64,000 nt of DNA from Clostridia bacterium (GCA_910574475.1 CAJTAT010000001.1:310001-374000), one strand, 5' to 3'; shown: positions 18,901-27,624, numbered from the stretch's first letter. Notes: a model not told the origin generated them from the letters alone. Translations and numbers: made by a program.

Positions 18901-19511
18901 TTCTGAATCTCAAAATCTTCATTGGAACTATTTTTCGAAATCAATCCTTTCAGTAAGCCCCCTTTTTTCTCCTGAGGCTTTTTGTTATTCAGATAAATGC
19001 TGGCAAGAAGTACTTTTGCATTGGTATGCTCGTGATAGCATAGCTCCATAGCCCCTCTTAAAACCTCAGGCTCCTGTTTTCCTGTGTCAAACAACTGCTT
19101 CATCATACGCTGATTCAGGGCATAATTGTTCCAGACCAGTCCTTCCGCCCGCATAGCGATAAACTGCTCCTTCGTAAGATATTCCTGGATAGTGTTCACA
19201 TTCCAGCCGCTATTGTTCAGCATATAAGTAGCTGTAGAGCCCCCTACAGCCACAAGGAAGCGGACATAACGCTCTAAAATCTCCATACGGTTCCGCTTTT
19301 TACAGTGTTCTACATACTCTGTGCTCTTTCGCTGCTTTTCTTTGTCCAGTTTCGAAAAATCCTGTTGTTCCACCTCTTTTAATAGCTCTGGCCGCGCCGA
19401 CTGCTCCGGGCTTACATATTCTTCTGCCAACTTCTGGTTTTTCTCCGACAGTTCAAGAACATCCAGAATGTCCATAAGTTTTTGATAGTTTCTCTCCTCA
19501 TTTAAATTCAT
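15951..19511 (-). CDS. DUF4132 (MolR/YehI-like) protein
   Basis: The 1186-residue, mostly helical soluble protein lacks signal peptide and membrane segments. The C-terminal third (from about residue 880, LTAERLWSLSAWEELFVKNPVMHQF onward) carries the DUF4132 pattern seen in E. coli YehI (MolR) and in WGR-associated proteins. The N-terminal two thirds look like helical repeats of HEAT or ARM type. It is the last gene of the five-gene MoxR/DUF5682/VWA/SWIM/DUF4132 operon, six bases after the SWIM gene. The molecular role is unknown. The repeats suggest a large scaffold or substrate-binding platform for the MoxR/VWA chaperone pair, which is an inference. The earlier link of molR to molybdate metabolism in E. 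coli is historical and unproven. Confidence 0.85.
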   Translation of the reverse strand: MNLNEERNYQKLMDILDVLELSEKNQKLAEEYVSPEQSARPELLKEVEQQDFSKLDKEKQRKSTEYVEHCKKRNRMEILERYVRFLVAVGGSTATYMLNNSGWNVNTIQEYLTKEQFIAMRAEGLVWNNYALNQRMMKQLFDTGKQEPEVLRGAMELCYHEHTNAKVLLASIYLNNKKPQEKKGGLLKGLISKNSSNEDFEIQNTVKFLEDNLIGSLPSILSSPKPNDTELKRLKDLVRDGKPELPIPEDLLKLLHSNQPSGYLITLLSACAFLAMEHSKCLVVFLQLMAVLSSNATLSACKAMAEHSWFYGHLEELEKLLPLKTDDFIRWYISSKEVEGLVRMAARYPEAMKTAVEQTSTDEYLFVTEQIKKGNPALYRQLETPAISGKYQVKLAGEMVGRYTTGQTEAKNYLLGEESLEDLFPFVNSWRGGYHYDYRRFQKLNDLQRMNKEMFQRGVILEALQMQGSYFISYFLTPGGANKDKELHRKKYEKDVEKLVQLFEDEKLPIHYQMDAMEGIYNAYYWEGDKTLFLDLAAEAVSKRRKEHEQELRDATKESTAIGRCLCIRVLDYFWQEEKETILSCALDSSKQVREQLVTICTLHKEWEPEIRSGLSSKKSQERELSIRVMKAWGAKKYQEELTKALEVEKSKKLKELLQSCLGIEGKAEIEEAKVETPQQLATQILKGGKKRKVAWAYETPFSPVHKKDGSVAEEDYMQALLVSYADMLVPGVSPEAGILADHLEEKELADYMAELFDKWVEAGAEAKKKWVLYAVSLHGTEKIVPAFRRQIQEWPQHARGAMAAEAVKALALNGSSQALLFVDQISRKFKFRQVKAAAAAALEYAASSLGISRAQLEDRIVPNLGFDEKMERIFDYGTRSFHVYLTPALELEIFDEAQKKLKNLPAPGKRDEQETAAAAYAEFKDLKKQLKTVVSNQKLRLEQALTAERLWSLSAWEELFVKNPVMHQFAIGLIWGVYEDGVLKDTFRYMEDGSFNTMDEEEIRLPETGSIGLVHPIELEKESLSTWKEQLEDYEVVQPIEQLNRPVYRLTEEEKGEKELTRFGGKLLNGLSLSGKLQGMGWYRGSVQDAGVYSSFYREDGPIGVELEFSGSYVGDENDEVTVYGVNFYKAGTVKRGSYVYDTIKNENSYLLEEINPRYFSEIVLQLEKATASSQEQLDYPECKR

Positions 19512-19517
19512 AATAAT

Positions 19518-21602
19518 TTATCCCCTTTCTTTTCCTTCCATCATTCCTGCCAATACCTGATCAAGAGACACTTTATCCATACAAATATCTAGATAAGTCG
19601 TAAGCCGGATCCAGGATGTCAGTACAGGCTCCGGATCAAATTCCATCTGATGACGTTTTTCTCCTAAAGATTTATTTAAAAATGAAAGCTCCTCCCCTGC
19701 CCTGTGAAGCCCCAATTCCTCACTTTCCTTTGCCAGATGACCAAGGTTTACAAGGGTCTCCTCCCGAACAGAATTCAGACCGCTCTGGAAGAGATCCGAC
19801 AGAGTTTCCCGTATTTCTCTTAAAAATTGCTCCATACTCCGAAGCTGTTCCTGGTTCAACATTGAGATCTGTGGCGTCCCGAAAGGTCCTTCCTCCATCT
19901 CTTCCATTTCCTCCAAAAACCTTTGTCCCTCAAAGAATTCGATTGGGTAGAGACAAAGCTTTCCCTGTTCCACATAAAGGATTCCAAAAAACACCAGGGG
20001 AACCATTCCCCTTTTTTTCAGCCGTTCACTCAGGCGTTCCAAAACCTGGATTGTAAGTTTTTCTTCTTTAGAATACTTCACCGCTACAGAAAGACAGCAC
20101 CCTTCCCTGTCGCACAGTTCCATGGTAAAACGCTGCTTAACCGAATCAAAAGTACCCTCCCGACACTGGACAGCGCCTACAAAAGCCAGACGTTCTCTGT
20201 CCTTTTCCTGATGGTTCTCCTGAAAACAAGTCCTCAAAATCTCCCTGTAGTCCCAAAAAATCATCTGCCGTATCTCATTTTGATGCAAATCCCGGATTCC
20301 TACAATCTCACTTTTCGTCTCCTGGCTCACAGATAGCCTGCTGCCCCCCGCCACTTTCCCATGGCTCAGGTAAAACTCCAGCTCCATCATTTTTTCCCGG
20401 CTGCAGTTCAGTCCCCAGGGCGCCTGGACTTTATTATCACGTCCCGGCGGTCTTCTCCTCATTCCTTCATAAAAGGTGGGTCTTGCATCCGTCCAGGTAT
20501 ACCATTTCTTCTGATCTGTCTCCAAAAAATAATAAATCTCTCCCTCATATCCTGCGTTATTGCGAAAGCTCCTTCCTCCTATGGCCGTAAGGTGCAGCTG
20601 TGAAACTGGATAGTAGGTGTCCCGAAAAGTCCCTGCAAGCTTTCTTACCTCCTCCGTCTTTTTCGCCATTTCCAGTTTATTCGCCATATGATACAGCCCA
20701 AGAAGCTTCCCTGTAATGACTTCTGTGCGAAAGGCCGCTGAGCGTTCAAAATAGTTCTGATACTCCCCAGCCACATCTCTGCATCGTGTCTCAAAATCTG
20801 CCAATCCTGCCCCATGACTGATGACTGCCAGCCGTTCCATGCTCCCGGCAGCCTCAGGGGAAAGGCGCGACAAGCCTGTCATCAAGTGCAGACGGATCCC
20901 TTCCTTTATGGTATCTGCCACCTGTGCCAGCTCCTGAAAATCCCACTCTTCCTCGCTCTCAGACAGCCTCTTTAGCTCTTCCAGAGTCGTTGCTTTCTTT
21001 TTCAATTGAAAGGCCAAAATCGCCTGAGCCTTGTGAGTGCAAAGCTCCTTGCTGTGGCAGGTACAGGAAGAGTATTCCAGAGGGTTCAGCAATTTTACGG
21101 TACTGTTCTCCCAGGGAATTCGCACTGTGATCACAGTTCCCTCCCGGATCTCTGGGAAGTCCCCCGCCTCAATATGATTCAAAAATTCTCTATATTTTCT
21201 TGTCTTACAGGCTCCCTTTAATTTCTTCAAAGGCACAGCAAGAAGCTCCTGAACCATATGACCCTCATCCTTTTGGGCTTCTGTCTGAATATCAGGAGTC
21301 TTTGAAGCATCCGTGCCTGATTCAGGCTCATCTTTTACCAATTCTCTCTTTAGATAAAGAATGGCTGTAATCAAGTGACGGCAAATACTTCTGGAGGGAC
21401 AACTACACGTGCTCTCCCCCAAAGGCACACGAATACCGCACACCGTCTCTTTTAATGTCACCTGCGCTCCATCCTCCGTCCAGATCACAGTAGGGGCTTC
21501 CTGCTCCAGATCCTTATAAGCCCGCTTTACAGTTCCTTTATTACACAAGCCTATCAAATATTCATCGTCTGTCTGTCCCAGCAGACGTTTCAGTTCTTCC
21601 AT
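19518..21602 (-). CDS. double SWIM zinc-finger protein (YehQ-like)
   Basis: The 694-residue soluble protein has two SWIM-type zinc-binding motifs: Cys66-x-Cys68...Cys74-x-His76 and Cys180-x-Cys182...Cys188-x-His190. SWIM fingers bind DNA or proteins. Having two copies about 114 residues apart is notable, since the motif more often occurs once. The linker between them is charged (DEPESGTDASK). The rest of the protein has no family I can name. It corresponds by position and fold pattern to E. coli YehQ in the yehLMPQ/molR set. The gene starts 60 bases after the VWA gene ends and is followed six bases later by the DUF4132 gene. Confidence 0.85.
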   Translation of the reverse strand: MEELKRLLGQTDDEYLIGLCNKGTVKRAYKDLEQEAPTVIWTEDGAQVTLKETVCGIRVPLGESTCSCPSRSICRHLITAILYLKRELVKDEPESGTDASKTPDIQTEAQKDEGHMVQELLAVPLKKLKGACKTRKYREFLNHIEAGDFPEIREGTVITVRIPWENSTVKLLNPLEYSSCTCHSKELCTHKAQAILAFQLKKKATTLEELKRLSESEEEWDFQELAQVADTIKEGIRLHLMTGLSRLSPEAAGSMERLAVISHGAGLADFETRCRDVAGEYQNYFERSAAFRTEVITGKLLGLYHMANKLEMAKKTEEVRKLAGTFRDTYYPVSQLHLTAIGGRSFRNNAGYEGEIYYFLETDQKKWYTWTDARPTFYEGMRRRPPGRDNKVQAPWGLNCSREKMMELEFYLSHGKVAGGSRLSVSQETKSEIVGIRDLHQNEIRQMIFWDYREILRTCFQENHQEKDRERLAFVGAVQCREGTFDSVKQRFTMELCDREGCCLSVAVKYSKEEKLTIQVLERLSERLKKRGMVPLVFFGILYVEQGKLCLYPIEFFEGQRFLEEMEEMEEGPFGTPQISMLNQEQLRSMEQFLREIRETLSDLFQSGLNSVREETLVNLGHLAKESEELGLHRAGEELSFLNKSLGEKRHQMEFDPEPVLTSWIRLTTYLDICMDKVSLDQVLAGMMEGKERG

Positions 21603-21662
21603 CCTTCCTGCCTATCTCCTATAATCTCTATTAAGTCTCAAAGTACTGCCTGTCACCCCTGC

Positions 21663-22796
21663 TCACTGCATAATCTTCCCCATAAAGTCCCCCAGAGCTT
21701 CAGGAGTCATGGCTCCCACATGGGCTCCAAGATCCGCCAGCTGTTGGGCAGTCCGCCGATCATAGACAGGGTTGGCATCCATATCAAGAGCTGTCAGACA
21801 AATAAGCTTTGCTCCGCTCTCGATGATCCCCCGGCTGACGCCTAAAAGACCCTGGATACTTCCCCCCTCGCACAAGTCAGATACCAGTACCACCATGGTC
21901 TTCCCAGGGTTTTCGATCAATGTCTCACAGTACTTAAGAGCCCCGGCAATATAAGTTCCTCCCCCCAGTTGAATACTCATCAGAGTTTCTACCGGGTCAT
22001 CCATGTGCGCACTTAAGTCTACCACCTGAGTGTCGAATATGATCAGCCGTGTGTCCAGCATAGGAAGCTTTGCAAAGATTCCTGCCATCACGGCACTGTG
22101 AATGACAGAATCCAGCATGGATCCGCTCTCATCCACGGCAATTACTACCCGCCACTGACTGTACTTTCGGGTACGGCTGTTAAAATACACCTGATCAAGG
22201 AGCAGGCGCTGCTCCTCTCTGTCATAGTGCTGTAGATTCCTGCGTATGGTCTTGCGGATATCCAGGTTTCGCATGGATTTTACATGACTGGGTGTATTTC
22301 GATCCAAGCTTCCAAGAAGGGAGCGGCGAATGTCCCGGTTTAATTTTTCAGCAATCTCGTCCGCAACCTTTTTCACAATCCGCCGGGCCGTGTCCAGCAC
22401 TTCTCCCTTCATAAGATGTTTGAGCTGCAATATGGTTTTTAACAGCTCCTGATTGGGTTCCAGCTTTTCCAGCACTTCTTTGTCTGTAAGCAGCTCTGTC
22501 ATCCCGTAAGTTTCCAGGGCGTGGCGCTCCAACACCTCTACCGTCTCTCTAGGAAACAGTCGGCGAATCTTTGTAATCCATGTAGCTGCTGTAAGCTGAC
22601 TGGCTCCTGTGCCTCCCTCTCTTCGCACATCTTCCCCGTATTCCCGTGAATATAAAAAGTCCAGGGCGTCTTCCAGATCGTAGCAGGAGACGCCATTTTC
22701 CATACCTGCACTCTTTCCTGTTCCAAAGGAAATCTGATCCTTTGCAGTGCGGCCTAAAATCAGCCGCCAACGGTTCATCTGCTCTGTGTCTCTCAC
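21663..22796 (-). CDS. VWA-domain protein (YehP-like, MoxR partner)
   Basis: The 377-residue protein has a helical N-terminal half and a C-terminal von Willebrand A domain (about 215-377). The metal-ion-dependent adhesion site is complete: Asp222-x-Ser224-x-Ser226 (VDESGSM), a threonine at 281 (GGGTYIAGA) and Asp307 (VSDLCEGG). MoxR ATPases typically work with such VWA proteins as chaperones that insert metals or mature complexes. Its ATG overlaps the stop of the DUF5682 gene by four bases (ATGA), which signals tight coupling. There is no signal peptide, so it acts in the cytoplasm. Confidence 0.9.
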   Translation of the reverse strand: MRDTEQMNRWRLILGRTAKDQISFGTGKSAGMENGVSCYDLEDALDFLYSREYGEDVRREGGTGASQLTAATWITKIRRLFPRETVEVLERHALETYGMTELLTDKEVLEKLEPNQELLKTILQLKHLMKGEVLDTARRIVKKVADEIAEKLNRDIRRSLLGSLDRNTPSHVKSMRNLDIRKTIRRNLQHYDREEQRLLLDQVYFNSRTRKYSQWRVVIAVDESGSMLDSVIHSAVMAGIFAKLPMLDTRLIIFDTQVVDLSAHMDDPVETLMSIQLGGGTYIAGALKYCETLIENPGKTMVVLVSDLCEGGSIQGLLGVSRGIIESGAKLICLTALDMDANPVYDRRTAQQLADLGAHVGAMTPEALGDFMGKIMQ

Positions 22797-25234
22797 ATTT
22801 CCTCCCCTTTCATCTGTCTAATTACATATGCATCCAGCTCTTCTCCATAAGCATATTCTTTTGGATCCACCATTCTTCCTCTTAAAAGATCCTTCCCTTT
22901 CTTGCCATGGAGAGCGGCTGCCCTTCCGGCGATCCGGTCAACTTCGATGGGCGTAAAGTAGCCAAAAGCCATCCTTAGCTCCGGCAGGAGCTTTAAAAAT
23001 TCCTCAGAAGGAAGGCGGCCTAGCAATTCATCTATCAGTGTCAGAAAATTCTGACTCACAAATACAAAATCCCGGGCAGAAAAGAAAAGTCCTCGCAGAA
23101 AAGTTGCACTTTGGGCCAACATCTCTTCTGTTCCCCGTACATACCCCTGTGCTGTCCCGGCGATTTTTTCGCCATAATTGCTGTCATAACCGTACAAAAG
23201 TCCAAGGGTAACGCCTTCTACTGCCGGCTGAATGGGGCGGCGTTCCAGCAGGCGTTCCAAAGCTTCTGCCAAAACAGGGCGATAGTCGGTGTAAGCCTTC
23301 TTCCCTGTAATCTGATAAAGAGTCCGAAAATCTTCCATACACTCCTGCTGCTGTTCCTCTTTGATCTGCCCCATAGAGGGCAAAAGCTGGATAATTTTCT
23401 GAAAGCATACCTTTATCATTCGTTCCAGATCCATTCGATCCCGCACTTTATACAAATCCTGCAGTTCACTGAGAGTCAAAAGCTGGGAAAGTCCCTGGGT
23501 CAGAGAAAAGAAATCCCCATCCCCTGCAAGGACCTGGGAAAGATGTTCCCCCATCTTCTCCTGCTCATCAGACAAGCCCATAAGAAAACCACGGACAAGT
23601 AGTTCTGCCGCCTCTCTGCACCCTGTGCTCTTATCAAACCGTGAATGTAACAAGGAATGGACTGCCTCTGCAATGGTTCCCCCAGAAATAGAGGCGTCAA
23701 TCAGAGCAGCCATCACCTGGCTGGACCATTTATAAGTCCAAATCTCCCGAATCCGGTTTCTGTCTCTGCGGTTCACCAGATCGGAACCCTTTTTCCGTTT
23801 GGCAAAGCCACAGTCCAGGAATTCTGTCTGATAAAAGAAACGACTCATCTTAAGATGCTTTTCCTTAGCAAAGATTTCTAATGTAACCTCCTGCTCCATG
23901 GCAGAATGAATTTTCAGTCCAAAATATTTGCATTGTTCTTCAAAGTCTGAGAGCATAGGCGGACGCATCGCGTCTGCACAGAGGCTTCCCACCTGGCTTC
24001 CCGTGACTAACTCTTTCAAAGCACGCATAGCGCCATCTGTGGAAACACTGTACTCGCCTTTCACAAAGCAGGAAAGGGCGCTGTCCCTAAGCTCATAAAG
24101 GCCAGGCTCTTGTTTCCCCCGAAGAGCTGCCAGTCCTTCCGCCATAGAAAATGCACAAATCTCATCATAGGAAGAAATGCTCTCTTCCTTTCTGCGGGCC
24201 CTCCTCCCTGACATGGCCAAAAAATGAAGAACTGCATCTTTATAAACGCCCTCAGAACTTCCTTCTGATTCAAGAGACTTCCAGACCTGGTGATAGAAGC
24301 CGGGAGACTGCATACCGCTGGCATAGCCATTTAAAGCGTCTGCTGCTTCCATAGAATAAGACATGGGATAGACCTCTTCTCCATCCTCTCTGGTATTGTG
24401 AAGTTTTACTGATTTGCCCTGAAAGCGTACTTTTTTTCCAAAATCCTCTTCGATCAGGTCGCCGAAGCCGCAGGTGTGAAATCCGCCTGTCACCACAAGA
24501 ATCCGCCTAAAATCCTGGGAAGTCTTCGCAATCTGCTCTGCCATGTACTGCTCCCGCAAAAGACAGCCATCCTCTTCCATCTCTTCCCTGGGTGTATTTT
24601 GACGGGACAGCGCGCAATATGTAAGCATTTGGCGCACAAAAACCTTAGTTTCTTGGTGCAGGCCCTGAATTTCAAAATATTTCTCCCACAGCTCCTCAAA
24701 ATCCCGAAGGCCCGTCTTCTCGCAGAGAAGGGCCAGGTACCGGCTGCGGCTCAATAAGTAGTCGTCATTATAAGTCTGCTTTTCTCCTTTTCGACGGATC
24801 CCCTGATTCTCCTTCGTCCCAATGAGGATTTCTCCATAGGGGAGATCGATAAATCTGGCCTCTATCCCCCGTTTTGCCGCTTCCCGCAAAGCCACCAGCT
24901 CTGGCGAACAGTCGAGAAAGGGGTAGTAACATTTATAATCTTCTTTCTCCGGGCTTACCAGACCCTTTTTATCCCGGTAAGCATAGTAAAGAGCCAAGGG
25001 CGGTTTTGTATCAGGATGTGTCAGCACAGGAATGAGATTTTCCGCATTTTCAGGCCCCTCTATCAAAATACAATCCGGCTCATAATCAGCGATTGCTCTT
25101 TTCAGGTGAAAGGCACAGGCAGGACTGTGATGGCGGACTGGAAAATACAGGATGGGCCTTGTTAAATCATAACAGTTTTCAACCAGTTTGGACACTACCG
25201 CAGGTATTTCCTGGCCTCGTAATAGCTGCTCCAT
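22793..25234 (-). CDS. DUF5682 family protein (YehM-like)
   Basis: The 813-residue soluble protein starts with a conserved block containing YFPVRHHSPACAFHLK (about 31-46) and CILIEGPENAENL (about 55-67), typical of the DUF5682 family. A later segment RILVVTGGFHTCGFGD (about 244-259) has a catalytic look, with His and Gly clusters similar to TraB/PrgY-type or haem-uptake-like enzymes. This resemblance is tentative. It overlaps the MoxR gene by 40 bases and the VWA gene by four. The family appears almost always with MoxR and VWA genes, so it is probably a dedicated subunit or substrate of that complex. Its reaction, if any, is unknown. Confidence 0.85.
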   Translation of the reverse strand: MEQLLRGQEIPAVVSKLVENCYDLTRPILYFPVRHHSPACAFHLKRAIADYEPDCILIEGPENAENLIPVLTHPDTKPPLALYYAYRDKKGLVSPEKEDYKCYYPFLDCSPELVALREAAKRGIEARFIDLPYGEILIGTKENQGIRRKGEKQTYNDDYLLSRSRYLALLCEKTGLRDFEELWEKYFEIQGLHQETKVFVRQMLTYCALSRQNTPREEMEEDGCLLREQYMAEQIAKTSQDFRRILVVTGGFHTCGFGDLIEEDFGKKVRFQGKSVKLHNTREDGEEVYPMSYSMEAADALNGYASGMQSPGFYHQVWKSLESEGSSEGVYKDAVLHFLAMSGRRARRKEESISSYDEICAFSMAEGLAALRGKQEPGLYELRDSALSCFVKGEYSVSTDGAMRALKELVTGSQVGSLCADAMRPPMLSDFEEQCKYFGLKIHSAMEQEVTLEIFAKEKHLKMSRFFYQTEFLDCGFAKRKKGSDLVNRRDRNRIREIWTYKWSSQVMAALIDASISGGTIAEAVHSLLHSRFDKSTGCREAAELLVRGFLMGLSDEQEKMGEHLSQVLAGDGDFFSLTQGLSQLLTLSELQDLYKVRDRMDLERMIKVCFQKIIQLLPSMGQIKEEQQQECMEDFRTLYQITGKKAYTDYRPVLAEALERLLERRPIQPAVEGVTLGLLYGYDSNYGEKIAGTAQGYVRGTEEMLAQSATFLRGLFFSARDFVFVSQNFLTLIDELLGRLPSEEFLKLLPELRMAFGYFTPIEVDRIAGRAAALHGKKGKDLLRGRMVDPKEYAYGEELDAYVIRQMKGEEM

Positions 25235-26310
25235 AAGCCGCCCTCTTTTCCTCCTTTATCACGAATCACAGTCTGAAAGTAGCTGCGAAGCTTTTCCAGA
25301 TCGTCCTTATTCTCCTTCTGCACTGCCCCCACAAGGTTTTGTACCAGACAGCTCATATCCATCTCACCATCTCCATAATAATAAGCAGTCATCATGGTCT
25401 GGTAGTAGACAGACACGGCTTCCGCCGTGCTCATCACTGCGGAGGGTCGATCAATTCGATGTCCCAGGGAGGACACGCCCTCGCGTAATTCATGATACGT
25501 GGATGCCAGAATCCCGGCCACATCCTCATCTGCCGGCATGTCAATCTGATTTTCCCTGGCAAGCTCCTCTACTTCATTTAAAATAATCTGCTTTTCCAGG
25601 GCCACGTCACGGATGGGCATCACTGTCTCAAAGTTAAAACGCCGCTTCAGGGCGCTACTCATCTCATTGACGCCCTTATCTCTTGTATTTGCCGTACCGA
25701 TCACATTAAAGCCTGCTTTGGCAAAGAGAAGTCCCTCTTCCCCTAGCTCCGGCACATTCAGAACCTTATCGCTCAGAACGCTTATGAGGCTGTCCTGAAT
25801 CTCCGCCGGAGTACGTGTAATCTCCTCAAAACGTGTCAGGATTCCCCGCTCCATCCCTACATACAAAGGCGAGGGCACAAGGGCTTCCCGGGTTGGGCCC
25901 TTTGCCAATAGTAAGGCATAGTTCCAGCTATATTTGATCATATCTTCTGTCGTTCCCGCAGTTCCCTGGATGGTGTTGGTACTCGTGCCGCTGATAGCCG
26001 CGGAGAGAAGCTCTGAGAGCATGGTCTTGGCCGTTCCCGGCTCGCCTACCAGCATAAGCCCCCGGTTGCCTGCCAGTGTAATGATACAGCGCTCCACCAG
26101 GGCGTCATTTCCCAGATATTTTTTCCGTATGGAAATCTCCCGTCCCTGATAGGAAAGGGGTTCCTTGCTTCCCAGAATAAAGGTCCGCACTGCTTTCGGC
26201 GATAGTTTCCAGTTGACGGGCCGCTTGCCTGTATCCAGAGCGGCCAAAGCTTCTAATTCTTCTTGATAACGCACCTCCACGGGCGGTTTGATGGTTGTGG
26301 TTTGGTTCAC
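25195..26310 (-). CDS. MoxR-family AAA+ ATPase (YehL-like)
   Basis: The 371-residue ATPase has Walker A GEPGTAKT (89-96), a Walker B region RFEEITRTP (160-168) that replaces the common DEIN with FEEI, sensor-1 GTANTRD (205-211) and an arginine finger region LKRRFNFE (221-228). MoxR proteins form hexamers that remodel or activate partner proteins with the help of VWA proteins. It heads the five-gene operon and would be its motor. The start used (MNQTTTIKPP) is preceded by GGAAAAGGAGAC, a good ribosome binding site. Gene set and sequence type point to the YehL branch of the MoxR family, the least studied of the branches. Confidence 0.92.
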   Translation of the reverse strand: MNQTTTIKPPVEVRYQEELEALAALDTGKRPVNWKLSPKAVRTFILGSKEPLSYQGREISIRKKYLGNDALVERCIITLAGNRGLMLVGEPGTAKTMLSELLSAAISGTSTNTIQGTAGTTEDMIKYSWNYALLLAKGPTREALVPSPLYVGMERGILTRFEEITRTPAEIQDSLISVLSDKVLNVPELGEEGLLFAKAGFNVIGTANTRDKGVNEMSSALKRRFNFETVMPIRDVALEKQIILNEVEELARENQIDMPADEDVAGILASTYHELREGVSSLGHRIDRPSAVMSTAEAVSVYYQTMMTAYYYGDGEMDMSCLVQNLVGAVQKENKDDLEKLRSYFQTVIRDKGGKEGGLWSSYYEARKYLR

Positions 26311-26373
26311 GTTTTTGTCTCCTTTTCCTGTAGGTTGTGGGTTGATTCTGTTTGATTTAAATTCTTTTTAATC

Positions 26374-26463
26374 TCATTCAGGCTTCTTTTCCAATTCAAT
26401 TCTTACTGCTTTACTTGCACGTTTTACAACAGTTTCGTCTGAAATATATTCTTCACGCTTCAT
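26374..26463 (-). CDS. very small ORF, possible gene remnant
   Basis: The frame reads 29 residues (MKREEYISDETVVKRASKAV...) after a good ribosome binding site (GAAAGGGGCAGAGAAT). The peptide is charged and helical. It resembles the N-terminal end of short antitoxin-like or regulatory proteins and stops early. I do not recognise it. It could be a truncated gene or a leader peptide for the MoxR operon 60 bases downstream. Confidence 0.3.
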   Translation of the reverse strand: MKREEYISDETVVKRASKAVRIELEKKPE

Positions 26464-26625
26464 ATTCTCTGCCCCTTTCTATTCGCTTTTTTCTACTATT
26501 TCCACTTTCAGTCTTTTCCTGTTTTCATTGTAAAATCGTTTAAATACCTCCTAATTTCTTTATATAAAATCCTACTTCCTGGTGATATATTTGTAAAGAG
26601 ATTTTTGCTTTTAATCAACCAAAAA

Positions 26626-26650
26626 AGCACTACCGTATAGCGATAATGCT
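26626..26650 (-). terminator. terminator
   Basis: AGCATTATCG/CTATA/CGGTAGTGCT forms a 10-bp stem, followed on the minus strand by TTTTTT. It ends the transcript of the AAA ATPase and the small frame behind it. Confidence 0.75.
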
Positions 26651-26657
26651 TCTGTTT

Positions 26658-26853
26658 TCATTCTCCTATAGAAGCTCCCATTTTTTTTAAATAAGGCTCC
26701 AATATTTTGATAATTAGTCCTTTATGCTGCCTTCCATAAAACAACCCCTTCCTGTGTTACATTTTGATAGAATGGGGTAATTCCTTCCCACCTACAGAAA
26801 TTTTCATAATCAATATCAATTACAGAAAAAACTTTATCATATTTTAAATTCAT
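26658..26853 (-). pseudogene. small frameshifted ORF of unknown function
   Basis: The frame opens at 26853, 15 bases after the upstream ATPase gene, and reads 43 residues (MNLKYDKVFSVIDIDYENF...) to a stop at 26722. Shifting by one base near the GGGGTTGTTTT run lets the reading continue as FYGRQHKGLIIKILEPYLKK to a stop at 26658. That would give about 65 residues with uniform helical character. I read this as one small gene with a lost base, or as a sequencing indel. The function is unknown. Confidence 0.35.
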
Positions 26854-26868
26854 ATCTACAATAATGCC

Positions 26869-27624
26869 TCACACTTGCTTTTCTTCCCCCAGCAACCGCT
26901 CTAAAAGGTACTCTCTATGGTTGAGAAACATCTCTGTCACCTGGTAACTCTCTGTCTCTGTATATTCTATGGGACGAATTTCCCCGTCGTCAAAGGATAA
27001 AATTGTAATATCTGGAAGTCCAAGCAAAATAGGGGAATGGGAGGCGATCAAAAACTGACTGCCTGCCTGAGCCAGGCGATGAATACAGATAAGCAGAGTA
27101 AGCTGGCGCTGAGGAGAGAGGGCTGCTTCCGGCTCATCCAGCAAATAGAACCCCTGATCCTGAAAACGGTTCTGCATCAAGGCCAGAAAACTTTCCCCAT
27201 GGGACTGCTCATGAAGGGAACGGCCGCCGTACCGCCGATAATAAATCTCTGGCCTATCACCGTCCCTGTATTCCTCCACCTGGGTTGCCACATTGTAGAA
27301 GCTTTCCGCCCGAAGGAAAAAATTGTCCCGGGGCCTTCGATATCCTTTACGCAATGTCATCCCCTTATACAGAGAGGAATGAGTATCTCTGGTGGAAAAA
27401 CGGAAGTTTTTGCTTCCTCCCTCTGGGTTTATCCCGTAGGAGGCAGCGATTGCCTCCAGAAGAGTTGATTTTCCTGTCCCGTTCTCTCCCACAAAAAAGG
27501 TAACTGGTTTTTCAAACCTTATAGAGTCTATTTCCCGCAACGCTGCGATCTCGTGGAGATAAGAATCTGAATCTACCTTATCCCAGTCAATGGTCAGTCC
27601 ATTTACAAAAAGGCTGTCTCTCAT
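26869..27624 (-). CDS. ABC-type AAA ATPase (RecF/OLD-like), small
   Basis: The 251-residue soluble ATPase has Walker A VGENGTGKSTLLEAI (about 47-61), an ABC-like signature SHGESFLALMQNRF (about 141-154) and Walker B GFYLLDEPEAALSP (about 158-171), followed by the H-loop LIASHSPILL. This small type (often COG3910-like) is widespread, and its role is unclear. Some relatives act in DNA damage or phage defence. There is no membrane partner, so it is not a transporter ATPase. The start has AAGGAGGGC seven bases upstream. It lies 42 bases after a small gene of unknown function on the same strand. Confidence 0.85.
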   Translation of the reverse strand: MRDSLFVNGLTIDWDKVDSDSYLHEIAALREIDSIRFEKPVTFFVGENGTGKSTLLEAIAASYGINPEGGSKNFRFSTRDTHSSLYKGMTLRKGYRRPRDNFFLRAESFYNVATQVEEYRDGDRPEIYYRRYGGRSLHEQSHGESFLALMQNRFQDQGFYLLDEPEAALSPQRQLTLLICIHRLAQAGSQFLIASHSPILLGLPDITILSFDDGEIRPIEYTETESYQVTEMFLNHREYLLERLLGEEKQV

